From Bacillota bacterium (GTDB lineage Bacteria; Bacillota; Clostridia; Acetivibrionales; DSM-1351): a stretch of 24,122 nt of DNA. The DNA lies in NCBI GenBank assembly GCA_023412275.1, contig JAEYNY010000114.1:1-24122 (forward strand), given 5' to 3'. Below, piece by piece: positions 7,655 through 14,685 of this stretch (its first letter is position 1; every line of letters begins with the position of its first letter). Under the pieces are notes generated by a model, which saw nothing but the letters and a program-made list of their open reading frames with translations, made no database searches and was not told where the DNA came from. Made by a program: the position numbers and the translations under genes.

Positions 7655-8209
7655 ATGGAAAACAATATGAACATACGTCAAATTGCAATTATAGGGGTTA
7701 TAACAACTGTAATCTGTATTTTGGGGCCATTATCCATCCCCATAGGTGTAGTACCCATTTCCTTTACAAACCTTGCAATATACTTTGCACTTTATACCCT
7801 TGGTATGAGAAAAGGAACTCTCAGCTACATAGTTTATATGCTGATAGGATTGGTAGGAGTTCCTGTATTTTCAGGTTTTTCAGGAGGTCTGCCAAAACTT
7901 GTTGGCCCAACAGGAGGATATATAATAGGATTTATTTTTATGGCGATAATTGGAGGTTGGTTTATAGATAAGTTTTGGAATAAGTGGTACTTGTCGTTAA
8001 TAGGAATGGTGGTGGGTACAGCAGTTTGCTACTTGTTCGGTACCGTATGGTTGACATATCAGGCTCATATGTCTTTGGGAGCAGCATTTTCAGCAGGTGT
8101 AATTCCTTTTATTCCGGGAGATATGGTAAAAATTCTTATAGCTGCTTTTGTAGGTCCTCAAATTCGCAGAGGATTGATTAAGGCTAATTTATTAAAAGTT
8201 TCTCTTTAG
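7655..8209 (+). CDS. bioY: Biotin transporter BioY (ECF S-component)
   Basis: 184-aa integral membrane protein of about six helices, the normal size for BioY. It is the substrate-binding component of a biotin ECF transporter. The hallmark G-G-L-P-K-L-V-G-P-T-G-G-Y-I-I-G-F lies near 77-93. The conserved L-F-G-T-V-W-L and F-I-P-G-D-M-V-K-I motifs follow in the C-terminal half. GGAGGAG 5-6 nt before the ATG sets the start. No EcfA/A'/T genes are adjacent, so it probably uses a shared energising module, as in other Firmicutes. Its 3' end overlaps the converging glycosylase gene by 26 bp, leaving no room for a terminator between them. Confidence 0.95.
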   Translation: MENNMNIRQIAIIGVITTVICILGPLSIPIGVVPISFTNLAIYFALYTLGMRKGTLSYIVYMLIGLVGVPVFSGFSGGLPKLVGPTGGYIIGFIFMAIIGGWFIDKFWNKWYLSLIGMVVGTAVCYLFGTVWLTYQAHMSLGAAFSAGVIPFIPGDMVKILIAAFVGPQIRRGLIKANLLKVSL

Positions 8210-8774
8210 AATAACATTCTGCTAACATTCTCCAGTCATTAAGGAAGGTAGGGTATAAGTTGGGGCGTCTTCTTATTGCAAGAGGATGATAGGTAGCGGT
8301 TGTGGTATATCCTCTCACAGAATGCCATGAACCTCTGAGGTTTTTGACCTCTGCATCCTTTTCCCCAAAAAACCACTGTGTGGCAATATTACCGAGGCAG
8401 AAAACAAACATTGGCTTCTGTCGATCAATTTGTTCTACAAGATATTCCATACAGACACTTCTTGCTGTTTCTTTGTCATAGCTTCGTAAAGGACGGCATT
8501 TCAAAACATATGTTACATATAAATCCTTCATTTGAAGGCCCGTTTCGAAAACTGCACGTTGAAGGGTCTGTCTGGTACCACAGACAAATTCAATACCAGA
8601 CTTATCCTCACGGGCTCCCGGGTTATCCAGCAATACTAGTATTGGAGCTTTTGGGTTGCCTTCTCCCCATATAATGCGGGACCTCTGGCAGTGTAATTCA
8701 CATTTTTGACAGTTGGTTGCGTGTTCCGGTACTTTTTCTTCCGGCCAAATAACAGGTGAAAAATCTTGACTCAT
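8184..8774 (-). CDS. Uracil-DNA glycosylase, diverged family 4 type
   Basis: 196 aa. Four cysteines with family-4 spacing, C22-x2-C25 and C93-x14-C108, should hold a [4Fe-4S] cluster. Motif I reads L-L-D-N-P-G-A-R-E-D-K-S-G-I-E-F-V-C-G (48-66) instead of the usual G-E-A-P-G-x-x-E-D-x-x-G-x-P-F-V-G. Motif III is T-Y-H-P-L-A-I-R-R-R-P-N-L (161-173, H163). The enzyme would excise uracil or a related lesion from DNA. The altered motif I suggests a separate subfamily, so specificity is uncertain. The RBS AAGGAG lies about 8 nt before the ATG. It is downstream of the ABC-F gene on the same strand but separated by the foldback element. Confidence 0.8.
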   Translation of the reverse strand: MSQDFSPVIWPEEKVPEHATNCQKCELHCQRSRIIWGEGNPKAPILVLLDNPGAREDKSGIEFVCGTRQTLQRAVFETGLQMKDLYVTYVLKCRPLRSYDKETARSVCMEYLVEQIDRQKPMFVFCLGNIATQWFFGEKDAEVKNLRGSWHSVRGYTTTATYHPLAIRRRPNLYPTFLNDWRMLAECYSKEKLLIN

Positions 8775-8826
8775 ATGCGTTTCTCCTTATGTTTCAGTAT
8801 TGCCAGAACAGTTTTTATATAAACGG

Positions 8827-8975
8827 TAAAAAGGGGTTGTCACAAAATTAGATTATCTGCTTTAACCTGTACGTGAGTATAAATTGTATCAATGGAAGAA
8901 ATCATTGATATAATTTTATACGGAAGTACCAGTGTTAAAGTTTAAAACCTTCTGTTTTGAGGCAACTCCTTTTTA
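8827..8975. mobile_element. Foldback MITE-like element, 149 bp
   Basis: The ends are imperfect terminal inverted repeats: TAAAAAGGGGTTGTCACAAAA on the left, and on the right, read in reverse, TAAAAAGGAGTTGCCTCAAAA (17 of the first 20 match). Complementarity continues inward: CTTTAAC (8861-8867) with GTTAAAG (8934-8940), a GTAC on each side, and GTATAAA...ATCAATG (8877-8894) with its near-complement ending at 8921. The loop is GAAGAAAT. The whole element is one imperfect palindrome with no coding capacity, as in foldback MITEs. A TA duplication at the borders is possible but cannot be separated from the repeats. The minus-strand exit ends in TTTTT, so it may also terminate transcription from the ABC-F gene. 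Confidence 0.65.
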
Positions 8976-8982
8976 GCAAAAC

Positions 8983-10470
8983 TTACAGTTGAACAATCTT
9001 TGTGGCAATATTATTGCAAAACTCAATATCATGTTCTACAAAGAGAATAGTCGGTTGATGCTCCAATAGCAGTTCCTCAATCTGCATACGAGAGATTACA
9101 TCAATATAATTCAGCGGTTCGTCCCAGATATGCAAGTGTGCTTTATCACAAAGGCTTTTAGCAATCAATACCTTTTTCTTTTGTCCTCCGCTGAAATCAG
9201 AAATATCTTTCTCAAACTGTACTCTGGAAAAATCAAGCTTCCTTAAAATAGCCTTGAAAAGGCTCTCGTCAATTTCGTTAGCTCTGGCATAGTCGCTTAA
9301 ATTACCATAAAGATGTTCGGTATTCTGGGAGACATAGGAAAGCTTCAATTGGTTTGACTTCCTAATAGTCCCGGTATAATTAATTTCTTCACCGCAAATA
9401 AGCTTTATAATACTTGATTTGCCCGAACCATTTTTGCCCATCAGGGCTATTCTGTCACCTTGTTCTATGGTGAAGGTTACATTATCACAAGCTGTTTTAT
9501 CACCATAGGATATAGAGACATTTTCCAACTCAACAAGTCTGTCTGTATGAAAATTCAGTTGTGAAATTTTTAGCTTGTCTGAGCTTTCAATGTTTTTGAG
9601 AAGCTTGGATTTATCCTCAATTGCAGACTGCTGTCTTTCTTGAATGTTTTTTGAACGGCTCATCATTTTTTTTGCTTTAGCACCTTGGTAAGGCCTGCGA
9701 CCTATACTTTTTTCTGTTTGGGTAGGGTCAAAGCCAATCTTTTTTGCTTCTGCTTTATTGGACCATTCAGATGTCCGTTTTGCCGCTTCTGACAGTCTTT
9801 TGATATCTTTTTTGAGCTTGTCGTTTTCGGCACGTTCATAGCTATCCTGCATCTCTTTATTTTCCCACCAGGAAGAAAAATCTCCCTTCTGGATTTCAAT
9901 ATTGGTCTTATTTATTGAAAGGACATGGTCAATACAATTATCAAGGAAAGCTCTGTCATGGGATACCAAAATAAAACCGTGCTTTGTACGAAGATAATCG
10001 CTGACAACTTTTCTGGCGTTTATATCCAGATGGTTTGTAGGTTCATCAATAAGCAAAAAACTGTTCTCTTTCAGAAAAAGTGCTGCAAGTAAAACCTTTG
10101 TCTGCTCGCCGTTGGACAGAGTATCAAAAGGCCTATATAAAACCTCGTCGTCAACCTCCAATAAGGACAACTCACGCATAACCTCCCATAGAACATAATC
10201 TGGAAAAACCTCTTCAATTATATCTATAGTATTGTTTTCCTTGCCTTTTACCTCATAAGGGAAATATTCAAAGGGAACTTTTGATGAAATACTACCGCTG
10301 TACTCATACTTGCCCAGCAGGAGATTAAGAAATGTAGTTTTTCCCCTGCCATTCCTCCCTGTAAAGCCCAGCTTCCAATCAGTATCTATCTGGAAGCTTA
10401 CATTTTCAAATATATTATCATAACTGCCGTCATAGGCAAAAGTCAGATTAGTAACGTTAATTAAAGACAT
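8983..10470 (-). CDS. ABC-F ribosomal protection ATPase, Lsa-type
   Basis: 495-aa soluble protein with two fused ABC cassettes and no membrane domain. Cassette 1 has Walker A G-R-N-G-R-G-K-T (38-45), signature L-S-N-G-E-Q (118-123) and Walker B with catalytic E143. Cassette 2 has G-K-N-G-S-G-K-S (345-352), F-S-G-G-Q-K (426-431) and W-D-E-P-L-N-Y-I-D (E451). The charged interdomain linker (about 205-300) is the element that enters the ribosome and displaces drugs. Length and motif wording closely follow Lsa-type proteins, which protect against lincosamides, pleuromutilins and streptogramin A; the actual spectrum here is inferred. The start is the ATG at 10470, with AGGAGG 9 nt upstream; an in-frame TTG further upstream would run through the leader terminator and is rejected. 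Expression is probably controlled by attenuation. Confidence 0.92.
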   Translation of the reverse strand: MSLINVTNLTFAYDGSYDNIFENVSFQIDTDWKLGFTGRNGRGKTTFLNLLLGKYEYSGSISSKVPFEYFPYEVKGKENNTIDIIEEVFPDYVLWEVMRELSLLEVDDEVLYRPFDTLSNGEQTKVLLAALFLKENSFLLIDEPTNHLDINARKVVSDYLRTKHGFILVSHDRAFLDNCIDHVLSINKTNIEIQKGDFSSWWENKEMQDSYERAENDKLKKDIKRLSEAAKRTSEWSNKAEAKKIGFDPTQTEKSIGRRPYQGAKAKKMMSRSKNIQERQQSAIEDKSKLLKNIESSDKLKISQLNFHTDRLVELENVSISYGDKTACDNVTFTIEQGDRIALMGKNGSGKSSIIKLICGEEINYTGTIRKSNQLKLSYVSQNTEHLYGNLSDYARANEIDESLFKAILRKLDFSRVQFEKDISDFSGGQKKKVLIAKSLCDKAHLHIWDEPLNYIDVISRMQIEELLLEHQPTILFVEHDIEFCNNIATKIVQL

Positions 10471-10489
10471 AAAAAATACCCTCCTGTAC

Positions 10490-10530
10490 AAAAAAATATG
10501 AGCCGCAAGAAAATTAGTTTTCCGCAGCTC
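10490..10530 (-). terminator. Leader (attenuator) terminator upstream of the ABC-F gene
   Basis: Minus strand: GAGCTGCGGAAAA pairs with TTTTCTTGCGGCTC around a short CTAA loop, followed after ATA by a run of seven T. It sits between the leader ORF and the ABC-F ribosome binding site, about 20 nt ahead of the start codon, so default transcription should stop before the gene. TTTCTTGCG in its 3' arm is perfectly complementary to CGCAAGAAA within the leader ORF (10609-10617), a candidate antiterminator. Confidence 0.8.
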
Positions 10531-10547
10531 ATAAAAATACAGCGAGG

Positions 10548-10568
10548 CCCCGTCTAACGAAGACGGGG
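10548..10568 (-). promoter_or_regulatory. Leader hairpin containing the upstream ORF stop codon
   Basis: CCCCGTCT and AGACGGGG (8-bp GC-rich stem, 5-nt loop). The stop codon of the leader ORF (10554-10556) lies at the loop/stem edge, so a ribosome reaching the stop would open this hairpin. That coupling is typical of ribosome-mediated attenuators. Confidence 0.65.
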
Positions 10569-10646
10569 AACAAAGGATATACCGAATGAGCCAAAAAGAA
10601 TAAGTAACTTTCTTGCGTACACAACAAAACAAGGGATTACTCCCAT
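10554..10646 (-). CDS. Candidate leader peptide (uORF) for ABC-F induction
   Basis: A 30-codon ORF starting ATG-GGA-GTA, encoding M-G-V-I-P-C-F-V-V-Y-A-R-K-L-L and ending F-V-P-R-L-R-stop. It precedes the attenuator terminator by about 24 nt. Its middle codons (A-R-K) supply the sequence complementary to the terminator 3' arm. Drug-stalled ribosomes on such leaders are known to free antiterminators for erm, msr and lsa-like genes. The weak point is the lack of a clear Shine-Dalgarno upstream of this ATG. A TTG at 10632, preceded by GGGAG, opens a different frame. Confidence 0.5.
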   Translation of the reverse strand: MGVIPCFVVYARKLLILFGSFGISFVPRLR

Positions 10647-10830
10647 TAAAAATATTGTTTGGTTATGTTTTAAAATCAGCAAGAAATATTACTTCATCTT
10701 TTCAACTCCAATCATTCATTTGTAAATAGAATAACATACACAAAGCTGCAATTCAATAAATAAAAACTTTAATTATAGGTAAATATTGCTTTAAAGGATT
10801 TATTGAACCAAAAGTAGAATATGCAAATAA

Positions 10831-10845
10831 ATACATTTAATGTAT
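10831..10845. promoter_or_regulatory. Perfect AT-rich palindrome upstream of the dockerin esterase gene
   Basis: ATACATT and AATGTAT flank a single T, 44 nt before the start codon. It may be an operator or a chance AT-rich dyad; no convincing -35/-10 pair was found in this region. Confidence 0.25.
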
Positions 10846-10888
10846 ATAAAACAAAGAATTAACAAAAAAGCAAAAGGACGTGGATATT

Positions 10889-12442
10889 ATGAAAAAAACA
10901 AGTCAAAAGGTTCTTGTCTTTTTAACAATTCTCGCTCTTATCTGCTCAATCACAAGTAATATTGACCTTTCCAGTGCCGCTGTAGCAACGGATATTTATG
11001 GAGACTTGAACAGTGATGGCAGTGTTGACGGACTTGACTTCGCAGCATTTAAAATTTATTTATTGAATAACGATAGAGGCTTCCCGGGAGATGATCGTTT
11101 TAAGTATGCTGATTTAAACGGGGATGGGGTTGTTGATGTTCTGGATTATGCTTTGTTGAAAAGCTATTTACTTGGAATCATTAACAAATTTCCCGTGGAA
11201 TCAATTAATAATGTAAAAATCCCTTGGGACTGGGCGGGGATTGTAGGTACTGGACAAAGTCTTGCAGTTGGTGCGGAAGGGAACCCTCCGGTTACAACCC
11301 AACAGCCCTTTAATAATCTGAAACTTTCATTGGAAAAGGTTATGGTTCCGCCTTTTGAACCCAATAATAGCCTGTTTAAGATGATTCCTCTGGTTGAACC
11401 CGTAAGGGAATACGGCTATTACTATGGAGGTGCTTATCCGGGGAACATATTCGGAGAAACTCCACATTCAGCAATGGCAAACCAAATAACATCTCTAGTC
11501 AGAAGTGCTTCGGGAAAGGACTATGTTTCTGTACACACTGCGATTGGAGAAACAGGCCAGGGTATTGATGCCCTTAGCAAGGGTGCACCTGAAACCACTT
11601 ATTCAGGACGTGCATATGCAGCCACTTTATTTGAAGTCCAAGCAATAAAACGCCTTGCACAACAGGCGGGTAAAACCTACGGAGTAGGTGCTGTTATAAT
11701 GACCCATGGTGAAAGTGATGCAGGTAACACAAACTATGAAAATCAGCTGCACAAACTATGGGCGGACTACAATCAGGATATTAAGGCTATTACCGGACAG
11801 ACCCAAAGCATACCTATGTTCATTGTTCAGCAGAACTCATGCGGAAGTGTCGGAACCGCTACATCCACACTGGTGCAATGGAAGGCAGGCTTGGATTACC
11901 CCGGGGATATGGTTTGCGTGGGGCCAAACTATCAAAGACAATATGCCACTGACGGGGTACATTTGACCGCAAACGGGTATCAGCAGTTAGGAGAGCAGTA
12001 TGCCAAGGTTTATTACGAAAGGGTAGTCCTTGGGCATGACTGGCAACCTCTACAGCCTACAGGAGTAGAAAGAAGCGGAAATGTTATAACGGTGAGATTC
12101 CATGTGCCTGCCGGGCCTTTGGTTTGGGATACTTCACTGCCTGAACCTAATCAAAGCACCCTGACAGAATGGAAAAACGGAAAAGGCTTTGAAGTATATA
12201 CACAAAGTAAGAGAATAACCATACAATCAGTTGAAATAACAGGTGATTCAGTGAAAATAACCTGTGACCAAGATGTGCCGTCAACTGAAGTTAAGGTCGG
12301 ATATGCTTTCACAGCCGGAACAAACAGAACAGGAGGAACCTGCAGATGGGGACTTCTGCGTGATTCGGACCCCTTTGTGGGATATAACAGCGGAAAGCCC
12401 CTTCCAAACTTCTGTGTGGCATTTGAAATGGCAGTACCCTAA
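10889..12442 (+). CDS. Cellulosomal SGNH/GDSL-type esterase with N-terminal type I dockerin
   Basis: 517-aa secreted protein. After a signal peptide (1 to about 33) comes a type I dockerin (about 36-101). Its two duplicated calcium loops are D-L-N-S-D-G-S-V-D-G-L-D and D-L-N-G-D-G-V-V-D-V-L-D, each followed by a K-x-Y-L-L helix; this module docks the enzyme onto a scaffoldin cohesin. An SGNH hydrolase domain follows, with G-T-G-Q-S (S124, nucleophile), H-G-E-S-D (273-277) and D-G-V-H-L-T (D355, H358). It resembles carbohydrate acetylesterases of the sialate/xylan esterase type. The last ~135 residues look beta-rich and unassigned. Deacetylation of hemicellulose is the likely role. The start is the ATG at 10889, 11 nt from AGG; a GTG at 10880 is too close to the RBS. 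It converges with the next gene with only 16 nt between them. Confidence 0.85.
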   Translation: MKKTSQKVLVFLTILALICSITSNIDLSSAAVATDIYGDLNSDGSVDGLDFAAFKIYLLNNDRGFPGDDRFKYADLNGDGVVDVLDYALLKSYLLGIINKFPVESINNVKIPWDWAGIVGTGQSLAVGAEGNPPVTTQQPFNNLKLSLEKVMVPPFEPNNSLFKMIPLVEPVREYGYYYGGAYPGNIFGETPHSAMANQITSLVRSASGKDYVSVHTAIGETGQGIDALSKGAPETTYSGRAYAATLFEVQAIKRLAQQAGKTYGVGAVIMTHGESDAGNTNYENQLHKLWADYNQDIKAITGQTQSIPMFIVQQNSCGSVGTATSTLVQWKAGLDYPGDMVCVGPNYQRQYATDGVHLTANGYQQLGEQYAKVYYERVVLGHDWQPLQPTGVERSGNVITVRFHVPAGPLVWDTSLPEPNQSTLTEWKNGKGFEVYTQSKRITIQSVEITGDSVKITCDQDVPSTEVKVGYAFTAGTNRTGGTCRWGLLRDSDPFVGYNSGKPLPNFCVAFEMAVP

Positions 12443-12458
12443 AGTTATCATGCTTAAC

Positions 12459-13430
12459 TTATTTATTAATATATTTATCGGTAAAATCCTTTACCTTTGC
12501 AATATAACCATCGGGGTCTGCATCTAATGCAGCTCCGTGGCCTGCACCGGGAACAATAAAAAGTTCTTTTTCACTGCTGCATGCCTCAAACAACTCTTTT
12601 ACCATACTGGTAGGGACGAATTCGTCATTACCTCCATGAATAAAAAGTGTAGGGGTTTTGCTCTTTTTAACCTGTTTGAGGGCTGACGCTTCCTCAAAGG
12701 TAAACCCTGCCTTTATTTTTGTAATAAGACTTGTGGCATTAAGCAGAGGAAAAGACGGAAGGCGATACATCCTTTTCATCTGATATGAGAGTTCATCTTT
12801 CACCGACGTATAAGCACAGTCAGAAACGATAGCCTTTACATTGGAGGGGAGGTTTTCTCCGCCTGTCATGAGAACTGTCGCTCCTCCCATGGAAACTCCG
12901 TGGAGAACTATCTTGGTATCAGGCCCGGATTTTTTAATAATGAAGTCAATCCATTTTAAATAATCCTTCCTGTCTACCCAACCAAACCCAATGTAATTGC
13001 CTTCGCTGCTGCCATGGCCCCTGTCGTCAGGCATAAGAACGTTATAACCCAACATATTATACAGTTTGGCATATAATCCCATCCAGAGACCTTTTGAGGA
13101 ATAACCGTGAGACAATATAACTGTATTCATAGACGGGGAATCAGCACTAACATAATATCCCTTTAGCTTCAAACCATCGTAAGATATAATATCAACTGTC
13201 TCATAGTTCTGTCTGCTCAACCAGTCAACGTCATCTGTGAAAGCTGATGACGTTTTTTTAAGTTCAATTTCAGTGTTTACGGTAACGGACTTTTTAAGAG
13301 CTGCGTCCTCAGCCAAAAATACTTTTTTTGTACGGGCAACTGAAAGGTCATAAAAATAAAAACCGGCAGCCAAAACTACAACAAAAGCTAATAATACAAT
13401 TATAGTGCACGCTTTTACAAAATATTTCAT
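12459..13430 (-). CDS. Membrane-anchored alpha/beta hydrolase
   Basis: 323 aa. One N-terminal transmembrane segment (about 7-27) anchors an extracytoplasmic alpha/beta hydrolase fold. The oxyanion H-G-Y is at 108-110, the nucleophile elbow G-V-S-M-G-G has S180, the acid is D269 in G-G-N-D-E-F-V-P, and H298 lies in G-A-G-H-G. D-D-R-G-H-G-x-S (135-142) is typical of BAAT/YqkD-like serine hydrolases. The triad is complete, so the protein should be active as an esterase, lipase or peptidase; the substrate is unknown. The start has AGGAG shortly upstream. No terminator separates it from the convergent esterase gene. Confidence 0.88.
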   Translation of the reverse strand: MKYFVKACTIIVLLAFVVVLAAGFYFYDLSVARTKKVFLAEDAALKKSVTVNTEIELKKTSSAFTDDVDWLSRQNYETVDIISYDGLKLKGYYVSADSPSMNTVILSHGYSSKGLWMGLYAKLYNMLGYNVLMPDDRGHGSSEGNYIGFGWVDRKDYLKWIDFIIKKSGPDTKIVLHGVSMGGATVLMTGGENLPSNVKAIVSDCAYTSVKDELSYQMKRMYRLPSFPLLNATSLITKIKAGFTFEEASALKQVKKSKTPTLFIHGGNDEFVPTSMVKELFEACSSEKELFIVPGAGHGAALDADPDGYIAKVKDFTDKYINK

Positions 13431-13696
13431 AGATATCTCCTGCTATACCTCCACCAATATCAGATAAATTTATTATAAAGTGATTACAATTATGACTTGC
13501 AAAATACTTCTGAAAGTAAAGAAAAATATAAAACTAGTATACATAATTATATCTGAAAATGCCTCAACAGTGCAATGAACATACCTTTCCAGTTATAGCA
13601 AAGAGATATTGGTGCTGTATTGACAATATGTTCTCTGAGAGTTAAAATGAGTGAGTAGTCAATGAGCCAAGAGTCAATAAAACTGGAGGTGATTAA
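13431..13696. promoter_or_regulatory. Divergent intergenic region with the TetR operon promoter
   Basis: TTGACA (13620-13625), a 17-bp spacer and TAAAAT (13643-13648) form a near-consensus SigA promoter for the TetR gene. Immediately downstream AGTCAAT occurs twice in direct orientation (13657-13663 and 13672-13678, 15 bp apart), a possible autoregulatory operator. On the minus strand TTGCAA (13497-13502) and TATAAT (13472-13477) with a 19-bp spacer may serve the hydrolase gene. Confidence 0.6.
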
Positions 13697-14290
13697 GTGA
13701 AAGAAAATAAGAGACAGCAACAAAAAAATTCAACTAGAAAAAAGATAATTGAAGCAGCAGTTAAACAGTTTGCCATAAATGGTCTGACAACCACGCGCAC
13801 CGCAGACGTTGCCGGAGCAGCAGGTGTGTCCCATGGAACAATATTTGCACACTTTCATACTCAGGAAGAGCTCCTGACTGCGGTGATAGAAGATGTAGGA
13901 GAGAGAATTAACACACGTCTCCATGAGATTGCCGGTGACCAGAATGGTTTTAACTTGGCTCTTAGAGCTCATATAGAAGTACTGACGGAGTTTGAGCCAT
14001 TTTATACAAGACTGGTTATAGAAAACAGATTGCTACCCAAAGAAGCAAGAGATACTTTTTTAATGCTTCAGTCAACAGTATCCTTTCATCTTAATCTGAC
14101 GATTCAAAAGGAAGTTGAGGCAGGGAGTATGAAAAAGCTTCCTGAAGATATGGTTTTTAACGGGTGGATTGGGCTTGTACACTACTATATTGCAAACAGT
14201 GACCTGTTTGCACCTGGAGAATCTGTTTTAAAGACTTGTGGCGAAAGGATGATTGAATTCTACCTTGATATGGTGAATTACAACAAATAA
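13697..14290 (+). CDS. TetR/AcrR-family transcriptional regulator
   Basis: 197 aa with a standard TetR N-terminal DNA-binding domain at about 12-60. It carries the family pattern I-I-E-A-A-x-x-x-F-A-x-x-G, T-x-x-x-V-A-x-x-A-G-V-S-x-G-T-I-F-x-H-F, and K/E-E-L-L. The C-terminal ligand domain is helical and not recognisable by substrate. It starts with GTG 6 nt after GGAGGT. Eighteen nt separate it from the zinc-ribbon gene, so the two form an operon. Repeats just after its promoter suggest autorepression. Neither neighbour identifies the inducing ligand. Confidence 0.93.
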   Translation: MKENKRQQQKNSTRKKIIEAAVKQFAINGLTTTRTADVAGAAGVSHGTIFAHFHTQEELLTAVIEDVGERINTRLHEIAGDQNGFNLALRAHIEVLTEFEPFYTRLVIENRLLPKEARDTFLMLQSTVSFHLNLTIQKEVEAGSMKKLPEDMVFNGWIGLVHYYIANSDLFAPGESVLKTCGERMIEFYLDMVNYNK

Positions 14291-14308
14291 AAGAGAGGAT
14301 GATTTAAA

Positions 14309-14548
14309 ATGAAAAAATGTATAGCATGCGGAATGCCTATGCAAGAAATATCCGATTACGCATCAGGTGATGAGTCAAAAGATTACTGCAAATTTTGTGC
14401 ACGACCCGATGGCGCAATGCAGTCCTACGAAGAAAAATTAGATTCCCTGACAAATTTTATTATTAAAACACAGGGATTAGACAAAAAGGCTGCTGTTTCT
14501 GCCGCTGAAGCAATGATGAAGAAACTTCCTGCATGGAAAAACATTTAG
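14309..14548 (+). CDS. Small zinc-ribbon protein
   Basis: 79 aa. An N-terminal zinc ribbon uses C4-x2-C7 and C27-x2-C30, with the wording M-K-K-C-I-A-C-G-M-P-M and D-Y-C-K-F-C-A found in the putative zinc-ribbon family (Zn_ribbon_2-like). A short helical tail (about 40-79) follows. Such proteins are frequent partners of TetR regulators or acetyltransferases in Firmicutes, but their role is unknown. AGAGGATG lies upstream of the ATG. It is the second gene of the TetR operon. Confidence 0.8.
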   Translation: MKKCIACGMPMQEISDYASGDESKDYCKFCARPDGAMQSYEEKLDSLTNFIIKTQGLDKKAAVSAAEAMMKKLPAWKNI

Positions 14549-14685
14549 TTTTTTAAAATATTCATATTTTTTTCATACATATTTAGCTTTGTACCGATAT
14601 AATATAAGTGGATGCACTTTTGTCCAACAATGTACGTATGGTATAGGAACTAACCTATCCAATACAAAGGAGAGTACAATTAAGC

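Noticed and set aside
7642..8181. Two extra ORFs within bioY in another frame
   Set aside because: BioY motifs and the RBS fix the frame; the others are shadows.
10471..10632. An in-frame TTG start that would extend the ABC-F protein by 54 residues
   Set aside because: The extension runs through the attenuator hairpin, has no family similarity, and a perfect AGGAGG precedes the ATG at 10470.
10880..10888. GTG start for the dockerin esterase
   Set aside because: It lies only 2-3 nt from the RBS; the ATG at 10889 gives normal spacing and a normal signal peptide.
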